Shown here: piece after piece, positions 7,533-11,877 of the stretch
How the letters are laid out: each line of letters begins with the position of its first letter
How positions within the stretch are numbered: the stretch's first letter is position 1
Source: Pseudomonadota bacterium
Lineage (GTDB): Bacteria > Pseudomonadota > Alphaproteobacteria > RF32 > CAG-239
NCBI GenBank assembly: GCA_021617435.1
Contig: JAJWCP010000041.1
Location: 1-11,877 of the forward strand
DNA: 11,877 nucleotides
Reading direction: 5' to 3'
Notes under the pieces: generated by a model
What the model was told of the DNA's origin: nothing
Database searches by the model: none
What the model saw: only the letters and a program-made list of their open reading frames with translations
Program-made: the position numbers and the translations under genes

Positions 7533-8264
7533 TTATTTCCAGTCACCGCAAACAGCCTGCCAACATGATAATGCGGAAACAACCGCCGTTTCGGCTCGTA
7601 AAATTCGTTTACCGAGTGTTATAGCGCAAGTATACTTGCTTTCTTGCAAAATTTCCAGTTCTTTTTCAGAAAACCCACCTTCTGGACCAACCAAAAAAGC
7701 CGCCGGTCCCGCATTATTTTTCAATACGCCTGCAATACCAGCGCCGCCGCCGGTTTCATCCAAATAAAAAAGTTTACGTCCCGATTGCCAATTTTGCAAA
7801 ACGTGTTGCAACGATTCTGTCTCTTTAAGCTCAGGAATATCTTGCCTGCGGCTTTGTTCAGCCGCCTCAATTATTTGCGCTCGCAACCGCTCCGGCCTCA
7901 CTTTTGCCGCGTTGGTGTATTCGGTTATCACCGGGCAAATTTTGCTGACCCCCAATTCAGTTGCTTTTTCAATCACCCAATCGGTATTATCCTTTTTAAG
8001 CGGAGCAAACAAAATCCACACATCGGGGCTTTGAGCAAATTCTTGATATTTACTTTTAACTTCAAGCCTGCATTCTTTTTTGCCGAGCGCGGTAACAATA
8101 GTACCAAACTCGCCGTCACGCCCGTTAAAAACATAAACCTCGTCACCTGCTTTAATCCGCAGCACGTTTACTAAATAATGCGCCTGCTCCGGCAGACAGG
8201 CAATAACGCCTCCAACCTCAAGCTGAGTACTAATATAAATGCGAATGCGATTCTTTTTACTCAC
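7533..8264 (-). CDS. rsmE: 16S rRNA (uracil-1498-N3)-methyltransferase RsmE
   Basis: 243 residues, the usual length for the family. RsmE methylates N3 of U1498 in helix 44 of 16S rRNA on the assembled 30S subunit, using SAM bound in a SPOUT trefoil knot. An N-terminal PUA-like RNA-binding region (about 1-75, with HYLVNVLRIKAGD) is followed by the SPOUT domain. Landmarks are EKATELGV (99-106), EAAEQSRR (133-140), LVGPEGGFSE (191-200) and LGKRILRAETA (217-227), the last two being the knot motifs that bind SAM. The start is GTG 8264, supported by AAGGG (8271-8275) with 6-nt spacing. It is the first gene of an operon with the response regulator and rquA, and the next gene begins within 20 nt. A promoter with a perfect TATAAT lies upstream. 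Nothing in the protein looks abnormal. Confidence 0.96.
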   Translation of the reverse strand: MSKKNRIRIYISTQLEVGGVIACLPEQAHYLVNVLRIKAGDEVYVFNGRDGEFGTIVTALGKKECRLEVKSKYQEFAQSPDVWILFAPLKKDNTDWVIEKATELGVSKICPVITEYTNAAKVRPERLRAQIIEAAEQSRRQDIPELKETESLQHVLQNWQSGRKLFYLDETGGGAGIAGVLKNNAGPAAFLVGPEGGFSEKELEILQESKYTCAITLGKRILRAETAVVSALSCWQAVCGDWK

Positions 8265-8300
8265 GGGCTACCCTTAATTATCTTTGTATAAGTTGTCGGT

Positions 8301-8329
8301 TTGATTATACAATTTACAAAAATTATGTT
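8301..8329 (+). promoter_or_regulatory. cmk: Candidate cmk promoter overlapping the divergent rsmE promoter
   Basis: TTGATT (8301-8306) and TATGTT (8324-8329), 17 nt apart, each match 4 of 6 consensus bases. The boxes lie on top of the divergent rsmE promoter. The region is very AT-rich, so a chance match is possible. Confidence 0.35.
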
Positions 8330-8331
8330 AA
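8304..8331 (-). promoter_or_regulatory. Sigma-70-like promoter for the rsmE-regulator-rquA operon
   Basis: On the minus strand, a -35 box TTAACA (8326-8331, 5 of 6 to consensus) and a perfect -10 box TATAAT (8304-8309) are separated by 16 nt. Transcription would start near 8297, giving a leader of about 30 nt before the GTG of rsmE. No other convincing promoter was seen further down the operon. Confidence 0.65.
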
Positions 8332-8369
8332 AGAATAAATAATATTTAACTAACTAAACGGAAAATTTT

Positions 8370-9035
8370 ATGATTATCACCATTGACGGACCGGCCGCTG
8401 CCGGCAAAGGAACTTTAGCTGCTGCTTTAGCTGAACGCTACCGCCTTGCTTATTTTGACACCGGAATGCTTTACCGCGCCGTCGGGCTTGAAATGGTTTT
8501 GCAAAATCAAAACCCGCAAGATGAACTTGCCACTGAAAAAGCCGCCAAAGAGCTGACCTTTGCTAAAATGATGCAACTTTCCAAGCATCCTGAGTTTCGC
8601 GGTCGTATCGGCGGCGAAGTTGCTTCTAAAGTTTCTGCCTTGCCTAAAGTTCGTAGCGCTTTGCTCAAAATGCAGCAAGACTTTGCCAATAATCCGGTTT
8701 TCGCTGACGGTACTCCTGCCAACGGCGCCGTTTATGACGGGCGCGATACCGGCACTGTGGTTTGCCCGCATGCCGATATTAAGTTTTTTGTGGTCGCCTC
8801 GCCTGAAGTTCGCGCCAAACGCCGTTATAATGAATTTATCGCCAAAGGCATAAAAACCACTTATCAGCAGGTGCTTGACGATCTAATTGCCCGCGACAAA
8901 CGTGACAGCGAGCGCAGCACCGCGCCGCTTAAACCGGCCGATGACGCCTTTTTGCTTGATACTTCCACCATGGATATTAATCAGGAAATTGCCGCCGCAA
9001 TTAAAATAATTGAGCAAAAATTTCCGAACAAATAA
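8370..9035 (+). CDS. cmk: Cytidylate (CMP/dCMP) kinase
   Basis: 221 residues, the normal length. It phosphorylates CMP and dCMP to the diphosphates with ATP in cytoplasmic pyrimidine salvage and synthesis. The sequence shows a P-loop GPAAAGKGT (7-15), the substrate-side YFDTGMLYRAVG (28-39), DGRDTGTVVCPHAD (123-136) and the C-terminal RDxRDSERSTAPL arginine-rich lid and substrate region (175-187). The reading starts at ATG with only a weak GGA ribosome site (8360-8362), but the protein begins directly with the conserved MIITIDGPA, so no other start fits. In many proteobacteria cmk is followed by rpsA; here it ends at its own terminator and faces a convergent gene, so it appears monocistronic. 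Confidence 0.96.
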   Translation: MIITIDGPAAAGKGTLAAALAERYRLAYFDTGMLYRAVGLEMVLQNQNPQDELATEKAAKELTFAKMMQLSKHPEFRGRIGGEVASKVSALPKVRSALLKMQQDFANNPVFADGTPANGAVYDGRDTGTVVCPHADIKFFVVASPEVRAKRRYNEFIAKGIKTTYQQVLDDLIARDKRDSERSTAPLKPADDAFLLDTSTMDINQEIAAAIKIIEQKFPNK

Positions 9036-9039
9036 CACA

Positions 9040-9073
9040 AAAACTCCACCGCTTACCAAGAAGGTGGAGTTTT
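9040..9073. terminator. Intrinsic terminator between cmk and the convergent DUF5662-like gene
   Basis: A perfect 8-bp stem, ACTCCACC (9043-9050) and GGTGGAGT (9063-9070), has a 12-nt loop that can pair further (CTT/AAG). It is flanked by A and T runs, so it could act on both strands. It sits between the two convergent stop codons. Confidence 0.82.
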
Positions 9074-9076
9074 GCT

Positions 9077-9928
9077 TTACCATTCCAAAAACGGATTATA
9101 ACACAAGTAATTTGTGTCATAATCGTAACGAGTTGTTCTCAAAAATTTTTGATACTTGCCAAACGTGGTAAGTTTATTTTCCATAAACCTCACGCTTTCC
9201 GCCAAATTAATCTTTTGACGCCGGCGCTTAGCTAAAACTGCCAAAGTCTGCAAAAAGATTGTAACCGGCTTCATAATCACAAGCTCACGCGGCATTTTAG
9301 CCATAAGCTCGTCTAAATTAAAAAGTTCTCCGTCAACTTCCCTTGCCATCTTCTTTAATTCAAAAAGAATATTGCCCATAATGCAGACAACCTCATCATA
9401 AATCCTTTTGTTCGCGCCATTACCGTTCTTTGCAAACAAACCCCGCGACCCATCTTGCATTTTGTTCTTGGAAACATCAGCAATATAAGGCAAAACAGAC
9501 AAAGGATTCATCGCCAAACAAACCGGCACCATCAATGCCAATTTATCATTGTAGTAATGAATAAGTGTGGCAAAAGCGTCAAGCGGTTTATCAGGCTTGG
9601 TCATTGCGGCACACTCCCAGTCAATGTAAGTTTGCACAAGGTGTTCAACCCGGCTCTGCTTTGCTTCCATATGGTGCGACTGGTGTTTGCGATGGAAATC
9701 ATGAATTTGCTTTTGGCTCATCCAAGGAACCATATACAAAAACAACTTATCGCTATCATGCAAAAGTCCGGCAAGAGTATGGCGTCCAGTCAAGCATTTT
9801 TCATAATCTGAAAAAGCCATTTTGTGCGCGAGAGTGTAAGCGAATGCTTGCCATCTCCACGCTCCGTTTTTATGCTGCTTAGCACCTGATTTAGCTAACC
9901 TGCGGCAAATTTTTGTTCGTAAATTCAT
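9077..9928 (-). CDS. DUF5662-like (HD-type histidine/aspartate motif) protein of unknown function
   Basis: 283 residues, soluble, very basic N-terminus. An HD-like arrangement is visible: LLHDSDK with His57-Asp58, then FHRKHQSHH (78-86) carrying four His, then IDWECAAMTKPDKP with Asp103-Trp104. This order (LLHD-S-K, Hx2Hx2HH, (I/C)DW) resembles the DUF5662 family, which looks like a compact relative of HD-domain metal phosphohydrolases. That suggests metal binding and perhaps phosphoester hydrolysis, but no substrate can be named. The C-terminal half (about 150-283) is helical, includes a basic KRRRQK stretch (about 235-240) and has no motif I know. No ribosome site precedes ATG 9928; a later start at Met37 would keep all the motifs. 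A promoter-like pair lies upstream. The family call is from memory of motif order, not from a search. Confidence 0.75.
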   Translation of the reverse strand: MNLRTKICRRLAKSGAKQHKNGAWRWQAFAYTLAHKMAFSDYEKCLTGRHTLAGLLHDSDKLFLYMVPWMSQKQIHDFHRKHQSHHMEAKQSRVEHLVQTYIDWECAAMTKPDKPLDAFATLIHYYNDKLALMVPVCLAMNPLSVLPYIADVSKNKMQDGSRGLFAKNGNGANKRIYDEVVCIMGNILFELKKMAREVDGELFNLDELMAKMPRELVIMKPVTIFLQTLAVLAKRRRQKINLAESVRFMENKLTTFGKYQKFLRTTRYDYDTNYLCYNPFLEW

Positions 9929-9962
9929 AAATATATAAAATTAAAAATTATTATCTGCCGGT

Positions 9963-9990
9963 ATATTACTTCATAAGCGGCAAAAGTCAA
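9963..9990 (-). promoter_or_regulatory. Promoter for the DUF5662-like gene
   Basis: On the minus strand, TTGACT (9985-9990, 5 of 6) and TAATAT (9963-9968, 4 of 6) are 16 nt apart. The predicted start is near 9956, about 28 nt before the ATG. A 5-bp inverted repeat, TGCCG/CGGCA (9956-9960 and 9978-9982), brackets the -10 box and could be an operator or a weak hairpin. Confidence 0.5.
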
Positions 9991-10004
9991 TCTTTGTGTT
10001 AACT

Positions 10005-10298
10005 TTAATCGTCAACTTCCTCAGCCTCTTCTTCAATCACCACCACACCGGCATTGTTGGCATTATCATCTGCCGCCGCTTTTGTATTATTTACCGGCTC
10101 AACAGCCACCGGCGCTGAATTTGGCGTTTGTCCTTCAAGCATAACCGGAGCGGCAGGCGCGGGAGATGCCGAAACTAACACCGCGTCTTCTTCAACAGCC
10201 ACCACATCGGCATTTTGATTAGCGGCATGCAAAAAATCAATCCCGAGTACAAAAACTGAAAGCACAACGGTTCCCATTAAATAATATAAAGTCTTCAT
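10005..10298 (-). CDS. Small acidic exported protein, repeat-containing, function unknown
   Basis: 97 residues. Residues 1-25 form a signal peptide: MKTLYY, a hydrophobic core to about residue 20, and likely cleavage after FLHA at 25 (or after the next Ala). The mature part has no Cys or aromatic residue, is rich in Ala, Val, Pro, Asn and acidic residues, and ends in a strongly acidic tail (89-97). A short motif recurs: NADVVAVEEDA (29-39), NSAPVAVEP (60-68) and NNAGVVVIEEEA (81-92). This suggests a disordered periplasmic or surface-associated polypeptide, perhaps binding cations or a partner protein, but no family is recognised. A near-perfect ribosome site AGGAGG (10304-10309) lies 5 nt before the ATG, so strong translation is expected. 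It has its own candidate promoter, and a terminator separates it from the transporter gene upstream. Confidence 0.8.
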   Translation of the reverse strand: MKTLYYLMGTVVLSVFVLGIDFLHAANQNADVVAVEEDAVLVSASPAPAAPVMLEGQTPNSAPVAVEPVNNTKAAADDNANNAGVVVIEEEAEEVDD

Positions 10299-10303
10299 AA
10301 CAA

Positions 10304-10309
10304 CCTCCT
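10304..10309 (-). promoter_or_regulatory. Perfect Shine-Dalgarno of the small acidic exported protein
   Basis: AGGAGG on the minus strand is 5 nt from the ATG. It is the strongest ribosome site in the window and fixes the start of the 97-residue protein. Confidence 0.8.
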
Positions 10310-10331
10310 AAAAAAAATATTGTTCACCAAC

Positions 10332-10359
10332 AAGATAATCAGGCAGTTGTTTAATTCAA
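10332..10359 (-). promoter_or_regulatory. Candidate promoter of the small acidic exported protein
   Basis: On the minus strand, TTGAAT (10354-10359) and TATCTT (10332-10337) are 16 nt apart, each 4 of 6 to consensus. It lies just after the transporter's terminator. The match is modest. Confidence 0.35.
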
Positions 10360-10370
10360 TAAGTGGCACT

Positions 10371-10399
10371 AAAAAAAAACGGCTAAAAAGCCGTTTTTT
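10371..10399 (-). terminator. Intrinsic terminator of the EamA transporter gene
   Basis: A 5-bp GC-rich stem, CGGCT (10380-10384) and AGCCG (10389-10393), with a 4-nt loop is followed on the minus strand by nine U. It starts 4 nt after the transporter's stop codon at 10404. A run of six T on the plus side gives symmetry, but only minus-strand transcription is expected here. Confidence 0.87.
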
Positions 10400-10403
10400 A
10401 AAT

Positions 10404-11414
10404 TTAAGAATAATGTAATGCTATTGCAATCCTATACCGTAATTGCTTTCCGGCATTAGTGCGCATCAGCACCATACAAGCCGAGCTTAAAATAATGGTA
10501 GCGGCGGCGAGCCAGTCGGTTGCAGTCAACGGCAGGAACGGCAACGCCGTAAATGAGCTGACCAAAACCTCAACAATATATGTAAACACGGCCTGAGTTG
10601 AGCGGAACATCATAAAATATTCGCTGTTTGAAACGCTCACCGCATATAAATAACAATACATTGACAACGCGTAAAAACAAACGCCGTTAATCAACCCTGA
10701 TAAAATATTGTTCATGGCAATATATTCCGACGGCGCCGGTAAAATTTTCAAAAACGGCAAAGCTTCAACTACCGAATGCGGCACCACTGAAACAACAAAC
10801 CCTAAAATCGCCGCGACAATAATAAAGGTCATGGCGCTCACAAACATAACCCACCCGGTCATACTCAAGCGCTCTTTAACCGATAAATTAGCTTTATTAT
10901 CAGCATAAACTTCCGCAATAATGGTTCTTAACACATTCAAAAAGGCCGAAATTACCACGAACAACGAGGCTTTAACCATAACGTCAAACGGCAAACCCGC
11001 CAGTAAAATAAAACATCCGATAGCAATAAACAACATGGCAATCGCGTCTACCGATCCTGGCTTGCGTTTAAATAAAACCCATGCGAACAAGACCGAAAAC
11101 ACAATTTCAATATTGGCAAGCAAATTGGCTTGCGTTGATGAGATATAAAAAAACGCCATAATCATAAACATATTTCTGAAAATTTGCAGCCCGCCGAACA
11201 ACCAGGTTTGATAATTTTTAACAATTTTCCAAACATCGGTATTCCGACTACCCAAAGCAATCATGGCTAATCCGCAAAATACAATGTTTGAGCATGCCAT
11301 GGCATATTGATTGCAACCATACTCCAGCAAGCAATAACGCAAAAAAATGTTGGACATTGCCCAACACATAATGGTTGTTAAAGACAAAACGGCGGCTTTA
11401 TACATATTTATCAT
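10404..11414 (-). CDS. EamA/DMT-superfamily inner-membrane transporter
   Basis: 336 residues, with about ten hydrophobic helices (roughly 7-27, 35-55, 70-92, 97-115, 122-140, 150-168, 185-212, 232-258, 265-290, 298-317) in two five-helix halves, as in drug/metabolite transporters. The segment FRNMFMIMAFFYISSTQANLLANIEIVFSVLFAW (79-112) resembles the helix 3-4 region of the first EamA repeat, where the chain passes from R(N/G) to the conserved (A)xxLxxxxP/E(I/V)F-type end. The longer loop before helix 8 (about 213-231) is slightly unusual. The substrate cannot be told from sequence; family members move amino acids, nucleosides, sugars or other metabolites out of or into the cell. The start at ATG 11414 has AAGGG (11421-11425) 6 nt upstream; the in-frame ATG three codons later is poorly placed. 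It is transcribed alone: a terminator follows and a divergent HAD-family gene precedes it. Confidence 0.88.
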   Translation of the reverse strand: MINMYKAAVLSLTTIMCWAMSNIFLRYCLLEYGCNQYAMACSNIVFCGLAMIALGSRNTDVWKIVKNYQTWLFGGLQIFRNMFMIMAFFYISSTQANLLANIEIVFSVLFAWVLFKRKPGSVDAIAMLFIAIGCFILLAGLPFDVMVKASLFVVISAFLNVLRTIIAEVYADNKANLSVKERLSMTGWVMFVSAMTFIIVAAILGFVVSVVPHSVVEALPFLKILPAPSEYIAMNNILSGLINGVCFYALSMYCYLYAVSVSNSEYFMMFRSTQAVFTYIVEVLVSSFTALPFLPLTATDWLAAATIILSSACMVLMRTNAGKQLRYRIAIALHYS

Positions 11415-11489
11415 ATTCTTCCCTTAAATTTTTAAAGGCGTAGCTAATCTTTACACCTTCAGAAAGATTTATTTACAAACATATAACAA

Positions 11490-11517
11490 AGTGTAGATAT
11501 ATTTTTCACAATAGCAA
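11490..11517 (-). promoter_or_regulatory. Weak candidate promoter of the EamA transporter
   Basis: On the minus strand, TTGCTA (11512-11517) and TACACT (11490-11495) are 16 nt apart, each 4 of 6 to consensus. The leader would be about 70 nt. Several other AT-rich placements in this gap are possible. Confidence 0.28.
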
Positions 11518-11532
11518 TTACTTTTTTATAAT
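11505..11532 (+). promoter_or_regulatory. Upstream promoter of the HAD-family gene
   Basis: TTCACA (11505-11510, 5 of 6) and a perfect TATAAT (11527-11532) are separated by 16 nt. Initiation would fall about 11538-11540, in the middle of the TTGTGCACAA palindrome. Confidence 0.6.
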
Positions 11533-11533
11533 A

Positions 11534-11543
11534 TTGTGCACAA
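11534..11543. promoter_or_regulatory. TTGTGCACAA palindrome, possible operator
   Basis: A perfect 10-bp inverted repeat centred between 11538 and 11539, immediately downstream of a perfect -10 box. A dimeric repressor bound here would block initiation. No regulator gene is adjacent, and a 10-bp palindrome in AT-rich DNA can arise by chance. Confidence 0.4.
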
Positions 11544-11550
11544 ATATAAC

Positions 11551-11578
11551 TTGACGGAGCGTGTGTAAATGTTAAACT
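11551..11578 (+). promoter_or_regulatory. Second, proximal promoter of the HAD-family gene
   Basis: TTGACG (11551-11556, 5 of 6) and TAAACT (11573-11578, 4 of 6) are separated by 16 nt. It lies about 35-60 nt upstream of the GTG start, so the gene may have tandem promoters. Confidence 0.45.
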
Positions 11579-11612
11579 AAAGCGTTTGCTTAAAGATTAA
11601 AGGAGAAAACCA

Positions 11613-11877
11613 GTGTTTTGTGATAAAAAAGCCGTAATTTGGGATTTAGACAATACTCTTTACCGTATCACACCGGAATTTGCCGACCGGCTTGACTTAG
11701 CCATGGCTGAAGCTTTGGTTAAAGATTTGGGCGTTAAGATGAGTGTTGCCGATTGCAAAGCTTTGGTTAAAGAATCATATAAAATTTACCGCGACGGTGG
11801 CGAAATTTTTTACCGTGATTACGGTATTTCTCCCAAAGATTTATTTGAACATTACTTTAACCGCAAGCCTGTTCATC
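11613..11877 (+). CDS. HAD-family hydrolase, N-terminal part (pyrimidine 5'-nucleotidase-like)
   Basis: An open frame of 88 codons that runs off the end of the window. The start is GTG 11613, supported by AGGAG (11601-11605) 7 nt upstream. Motif I of the haloacid dehalogenase superfamily is present as WDLDNTLY, with nucleophile Asp11, Asp13 and Thr15, followed by a helical cap beginning around residue 18. The DLDNTLY form and the following RITPEFADRLD resemble the subfamily IA pyrimidine 5'-nucleotidase (SDT1-like) proteins common in alphaproteobacteria. These would dephosphorylate a small phosphate ester, possibly UMP or CMP. Motifs II to IV lie beyond the window, so the substrate class is a guess. 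It is divergent from the transporter gene. Confidence 0.85.
   Translation, partial: MFCDKKAVIWDLDNTLYRITPEFADRLDLAMAEALVKDLGVKMSVADCKALVKESYKIYRDGGEIFYRDYGISPKDLFEHYFNRKPVH

Noticed and set aside
7644..8174. 176-codon plus-strand open frame
   Set aside because: It lies entirely antisense to rsmE, whose motifs are unambiguous, and its composition (rich in Phe, Arg, Asn) is that of a shadow frame. No ribosome site or family motif.
8427..8771. 114-codon minus-strand open frame opposite cmk
   Set aside because: Antisense shadow of a well-supported kinase gene.
9455..9882. Two plus-strand open frames of 118 and 105 codons antisense to the DUF5662-like gene
   Set aside because: They overlap each other and the opposite-strand gene that carries the HD and HxxHxxHH motifs; they look like shadows.
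1..11877. Mobile element, prophage or CRISPR array
   Set aside because: No transposase, integrase, terminal inverted repeats, direct-repeat array or tRNA attachment site was seen; genes look like ordinary chromosome with matching base composition.

Overview
The window looks like chromosome from a low-GC, AT-rich alphaproteobacterium, probably an uncultured and perhaps host-associated, oxygen-limited lineage. This is inferred from the style of Cmk and RsmE and from an RquA-type rhodoquinone enzyme; there is no rRNA or other phylogenetic marker to fix it. No mobile element, CRISPR array, tRNA or rRNA was seen. Coding density is high, and strand changes are marked by A/T-flanked hairpin terminators.

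Region 1 (1-6061, + strand) is filled by one giant gene of about 1993 codons. I recognise two domains in it, both degenerate. Near the N-terminus is an M48 (HtpX/BepA/Oma1-like) metallopeptidase fold whose HExxH motif has become TELKH. At about residues 1300-1600 is an ABC1/UbiB/ADCK atypical-kinase fold that keeps the KxxQ, ATP-lysine, ExD and DxG landmarks but has lost the catalytic Asp. The roughly 1100 residues between them and the roughly 390 after are unrecognised. The last residues look like the helix II and HPD part of a J-domain, cut off at the stop codon. This apparent pseudoprotease/pseudokinase chain is the most novel item here.

Region 2 (6063-8264, - strand) is a compact operon transcribed right to left: rsmE (16S rRNA m3U methyltransferase), then a NarL/FixJ-type response regulator with no kinase nearby, then rquA (ubiquinone to rhodoquinone). 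Gaps are 20 nt (5 nt to the upstream TTG) and 10 nt. A good sigma-70-like promoter lies in the rsmE/cmk divergent gap. RquA implies rhodoquinone-dependent anaerobic electron transfer, typically to fumarate, and the co-transcribed regulator may control that switch.

Region 3 (8370-9073, + strand) is cmk (CMP kinase), which stands alone with its own terminator instead of being followed by rpsA.

Region 4 (9077-11414, - strand) holds three genes that look separately transcribed: a DUF5662-like protein with an HD/HxxHxxHH histidine pattern, a 97-residue acidic exported protein with an internal repeat and a perfect Shine-Dalgarno, and a ten-helix EamA/DMT-family transporter. Region 5 (11415-11877) is a promoter-rich divergent gap with a TTGTGCACAA palindrome, followed by the start of a HAD-family hydrolase (GTG start) that runs off the window.
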